Below, piece by piece: positions 6,030 through 7,667 of a stretch of 7,667 nt of DNA. Location of the stretch: assembly GCA_017354095.1 (NCBI GenBank), contig JAFMRP010000205.1, positions 1 through 7,667 on the forward strand, read 5' to 3'. The stretch comes from Ktedonobacteraceae bacterium (GTDB lineage: Bacteria > Chloroflexota > Ktedonobacteria > Ktedonobacterales > Ktedonobacteraceae). Below the pieces are notes generated by a model that worked only from the letters and a program-made list of their open reading frames with translations, made no database searches and was not told the origin of the DNA. Within the stretch, counting starts at the first letter, position 1. Every line of letters begins with the position of its first letter. Position numbers and translations under genes: made by a program.

Positions 6030-7537
6030 CCTGGAACCTCTACATCTACCTGGGCCGCAACATGAAGCGCGGCAGCGACAATCTTTTCGGGAGCAATATC
6101 AGGGCCAGCAATCTCATCGACGATACGCCCTTCACGCATCACGAGCACACGGTGGCAGACGTGCGCCATCTCTTCTGTATCGGTTGAGTAGAACAGCACT
6201 GTGTGGCCATCCTGGCTCAACTGTTTGATGAGTTCATAGATATCATGTTTGGTAGCCACGTCTACGCCGCGAGTCACATCCTTAAATAAAAAAATGTGTG
6301 TCCGGGTGAGGAGCCAGCGCCCGATAAGCACTTTCTGCTGGTTACCGCCACTCAATGTACCCACGGGCTGCTCTGTGCTGGGAGTGTGGATGTTAAGATG
6401 GTTCACCATCTGGTGGATACGCTCTCGCTCCTGGTGACGACGGATGAAGCCAGCACGTGAGAGCAGCTTGAGAATTGGCAGAGTGAGATTTTGTCCAACT
6501 GGCAGGGGTAGTAACAGGCCCTCGGTCTTGCGATCTTCTGGAATAAGCGCCACCCCCTGGCGAATCGCCTCGCGCGGATTCGTGATGCGCACCTGCTTGC
6601 CCTGAACTTCAATAGTCCCGCTGCTGACGCGCTGCACACCAAAGAGCGTCTGAAAGAGTTCCTGTTGTCCCTGGCCCGCCAGTCCCCCGATGCCCAGCAC
6701 TTCGCCGCGATAGGCGGTGAAAGATATATCGTTCACACCAGCGCTAGAAAGCTGGTGTACCTGGAGCATTGGTGATTGGTCGGCCAGAGGTACCGGGACA
6801 GGGTAGAGCATATCCAGTTTGCGTCCGGTCATATACTCAACCGCGTCCAGTTCGCCAAGGGCAGCGGCGGTATATGTCCCCACGTTCTCGCCATTGCGAA
6901 AGATGGTGATGCGGTCAGCAATGCCCTTGATCTCATTCCAGCGATGGGAGGTAAAGACGATACAAACGCCCTGTTCACGCAACCTGCGGATCTGGCCGAA
7001 AAGCCACGCTACCTCTTGCTCGGCCAGCGCGGACGTTGGTTCATCCATGAACAGGATTTGAGGGGAGCGCGAGATGACCTTGACAATCTCGACGATCTGC
7101 CGCTGCCCGAGCGAAAGATGAGCCACCAGTTCCAGAGGCTCGATGCCGGTAATACCTGTATCGTGCAAAAGCTTCCAGGCTGCTGAGACAGTAGCACCGC
7201 GATCGATCAGGCCAGCGGTGCGGGGTTCTCGTCCCATCAGTAGATTCTCGGCCACCGTCATGAAGGGTAAGAGCGTCAGTTCCTGAAAAATCGTACCGAT
7301 GCCCAGACGCATGGCGTACTGAGGACTGGCCAGATTCACCTCATGGCCCAGGACATGGATTGTGCCCGAATCGGGAGGGAACAGGCCACTAAGGATTTTG
7401 ATCATCGTGCTTTTGCCAGCGCCATTTTCGCCGACAAGCGCATGCACTTCGCCCGGTTCAGCCGAGAAGGAGGACTGGCGGAGTGCGCGCACCCCGCCAA
7501 AGGATTTGGAGATATCTCTGCCTTCAATGCTCGTCAT
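6026..7537 (-). CDS. Sugar ABC importer ATPase, two fused nucleotide-binding domains (RbsA/MglA/YtfR-like)
   Basis: This 503-residue ATPase has two tandem domains, the usual RbsA length. Domain 1 is canonical: Walker A GENGAGKS (36-43), Q-loop Gln85, signature LSLGQ (141-145), Walker B ILFMDEP (161-167) and switch His198. Domain 2 has GGLAGQGQQEL (284-294) in place of Walker A, as usual in this family, and keeps IPEDRKTEGL (332-341) and the signature LSGGNQQK (395-402). Its Walker B region is unusual: LFKDVTRGVD (417-426) has Lys419 and Asp420 where relatives have Asp-Glu. I placed the start at the ATG 7535-7537, with AGGAG ten bases upstream, because the conserved domain begins at once. The frame runs further up to a GTG at 7630, but those 31 residues are unconserved and overlap the palindrome. 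First gene of the operon here; no substrate-binding protein is seen. Confidence 0.92.
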   Translation of the reverse strand: MTSIEGRDISKSFGGVRALRQSSFSAEPGEVHALVGENGAGKSTMIKILSGLFPPDSGTIHVLGHEVNLASPQYAMRLGIGTIFQELTLLPFMTVAENLLMGREPRTAGLIDRGATVSAAWKLLHDTGITGIEPLELVAHLSLGQRQIVEIVKVISRSPQILFMDEPTSALAEQEVAWLFGQIRRLREQGVCIVFTSHRWNEIKGIADRITIFRNGENVGTYTAAALGELDAVEYMTGRKLDMLYPVPVPLADQSPMLQVHQLSSAGVNDISFTAYRGEVLGIGGLAGQGQQELFQTLFGVQRVSSGTIEVQGKQVRITNPREAIRQGVALIPEDRKTEGLLLPLPVGQNLTLPILKLLSRAGFIRRHQERERIHQMVNHLNIHTPSTEQPVGTLSGGNQQKVLIGRWLLTRTHIFLFKDVTRGVDVATKHDIYELIKQLSQDGHTVLFYSTDTEEMAHVCHRVLVMREGRIVDEIAGPDIAPEKIVAAALHVAAQVDVEVPG

Positions 7538-7559
7538 ACGCCAGTGACTCCTGATAGTA

Positions 7560-7582
7560 TCTGTCAAACTTCGTTTGACAGA
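7560..7582. promoter_or_regulatory. Perfect palindrome upstream of the importer operon, candidate operator
   Basis: TCTGTCAAAC (7560-7569) and GTTTGACAGA (7573-7582) are perfect reverse complements around TTC. It lies 22 bp upstream of the ATPase start, just before the ribosome binding site. Such a site fits a dimeric regulator (LacI or GntR type are common for sugar importers), or a 5' leader hairpin. TTGACA occurs within each arm on opposite strands, but neither has a good -10 at the right distance. Confidence 0.55.
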
Positions 7583-7620
7583 CGCACTGCCTGCGGCGGC
7601 GCGTGAGAAAAAGGAAGAAA

Positions 7621-7667
7621 GCGGGGGCACCCCGCCCCCCGGGGGGGGGGGGGGGGGGGGGGGGGGG
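7621..7667. other. Low-complexity contig end: GC hairpin, C6 then 27 G
   Basis: GCGGGG (7621-7626) pairs with CCCCGC (7630-7635), then C runs to 7640, followed by 27 consecutive G to the last base. A G run of this length at an end is typical of two-colour Illumina read artefacts or assembly failure, so sequence beyond about 7620 should not be trusted. Confidence 0.7.

Noticed and set aside
6776..7186. 136-residue plus-strand frame inside the ATPase
   Set aside because: Antisense shadow of conserved ATPase motifs.
1..7667. CRISPR array or tRNA genes
   Set aside because: No regularly spaced direct repeats and no cloverleaf with T-loop consensus were seen.

Overview
The window looks like the end of a contig from a soil-type, mid-GC bacterium. 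The gene content is two ABC transporter systems, a DrrAB-type efflux pair with a TetR regulator, a THUMP RNA methyltransferase and a long structured RNA-like region. This mix, and the flavour of the proteins, suggests a Chloroflexota such as Ktedonobacteria. That placement is an inference from recognition only; no marker gene here proves it.

Layout, left to right. (1) 1-368, minus: the N-terminal 122 residues of a THUMP-domain RNA methyltransferase, cut by the window edge. (2) 369-655: non-coding, with a short hairpin and an inverted repeat. (3) About 656-1010: a gene-free stretch packed with mutually compatible helices, best explained as a structured non-coding RNA about 355 nt long. A HEARO / IscB omega-RNA without its protein gene is one candidate identity, unproven. 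(4) 1209-1982, minus: a TetR regulator with a TTG start. (5) 1983-2139: a divergent promoter region containing a striking 25-bp symmetric element with four GTAC blocks, probably the TetR operator. (6) 2131/2140-3962, plus: a DrrA-like ATPase and a DrrB-like ABC-2 permease, overlapping by 4 nt. (7) 4001-7537, minus: a three-gene sugar-type ABC importer operon (ATPase with two fused nucleotide-binding domains, then two RbsC-like permeases). It is convergent with the efflux pair, only 38 bp away. (8) 7538-7667: the upstream region of that operon, with a perfect 10-bp-arm palindrome, ending in C6 followed by 27 G. The G run is most likely a sequencing or assembly artefact.

How the genes work together. 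The TetR protein probably represses itself and the divergent efflux pair until a drug-like ligand binds. The DrrAB-like pair would form a homodimeric-NBD exporter of a hydrophobic compound. The importer has an ATPase and two different permeases, which would make a heterodimeric channel for a sugar or sugar-like solute. Its substrate-binding protein is not in the window and may lie just beyond the contig end.
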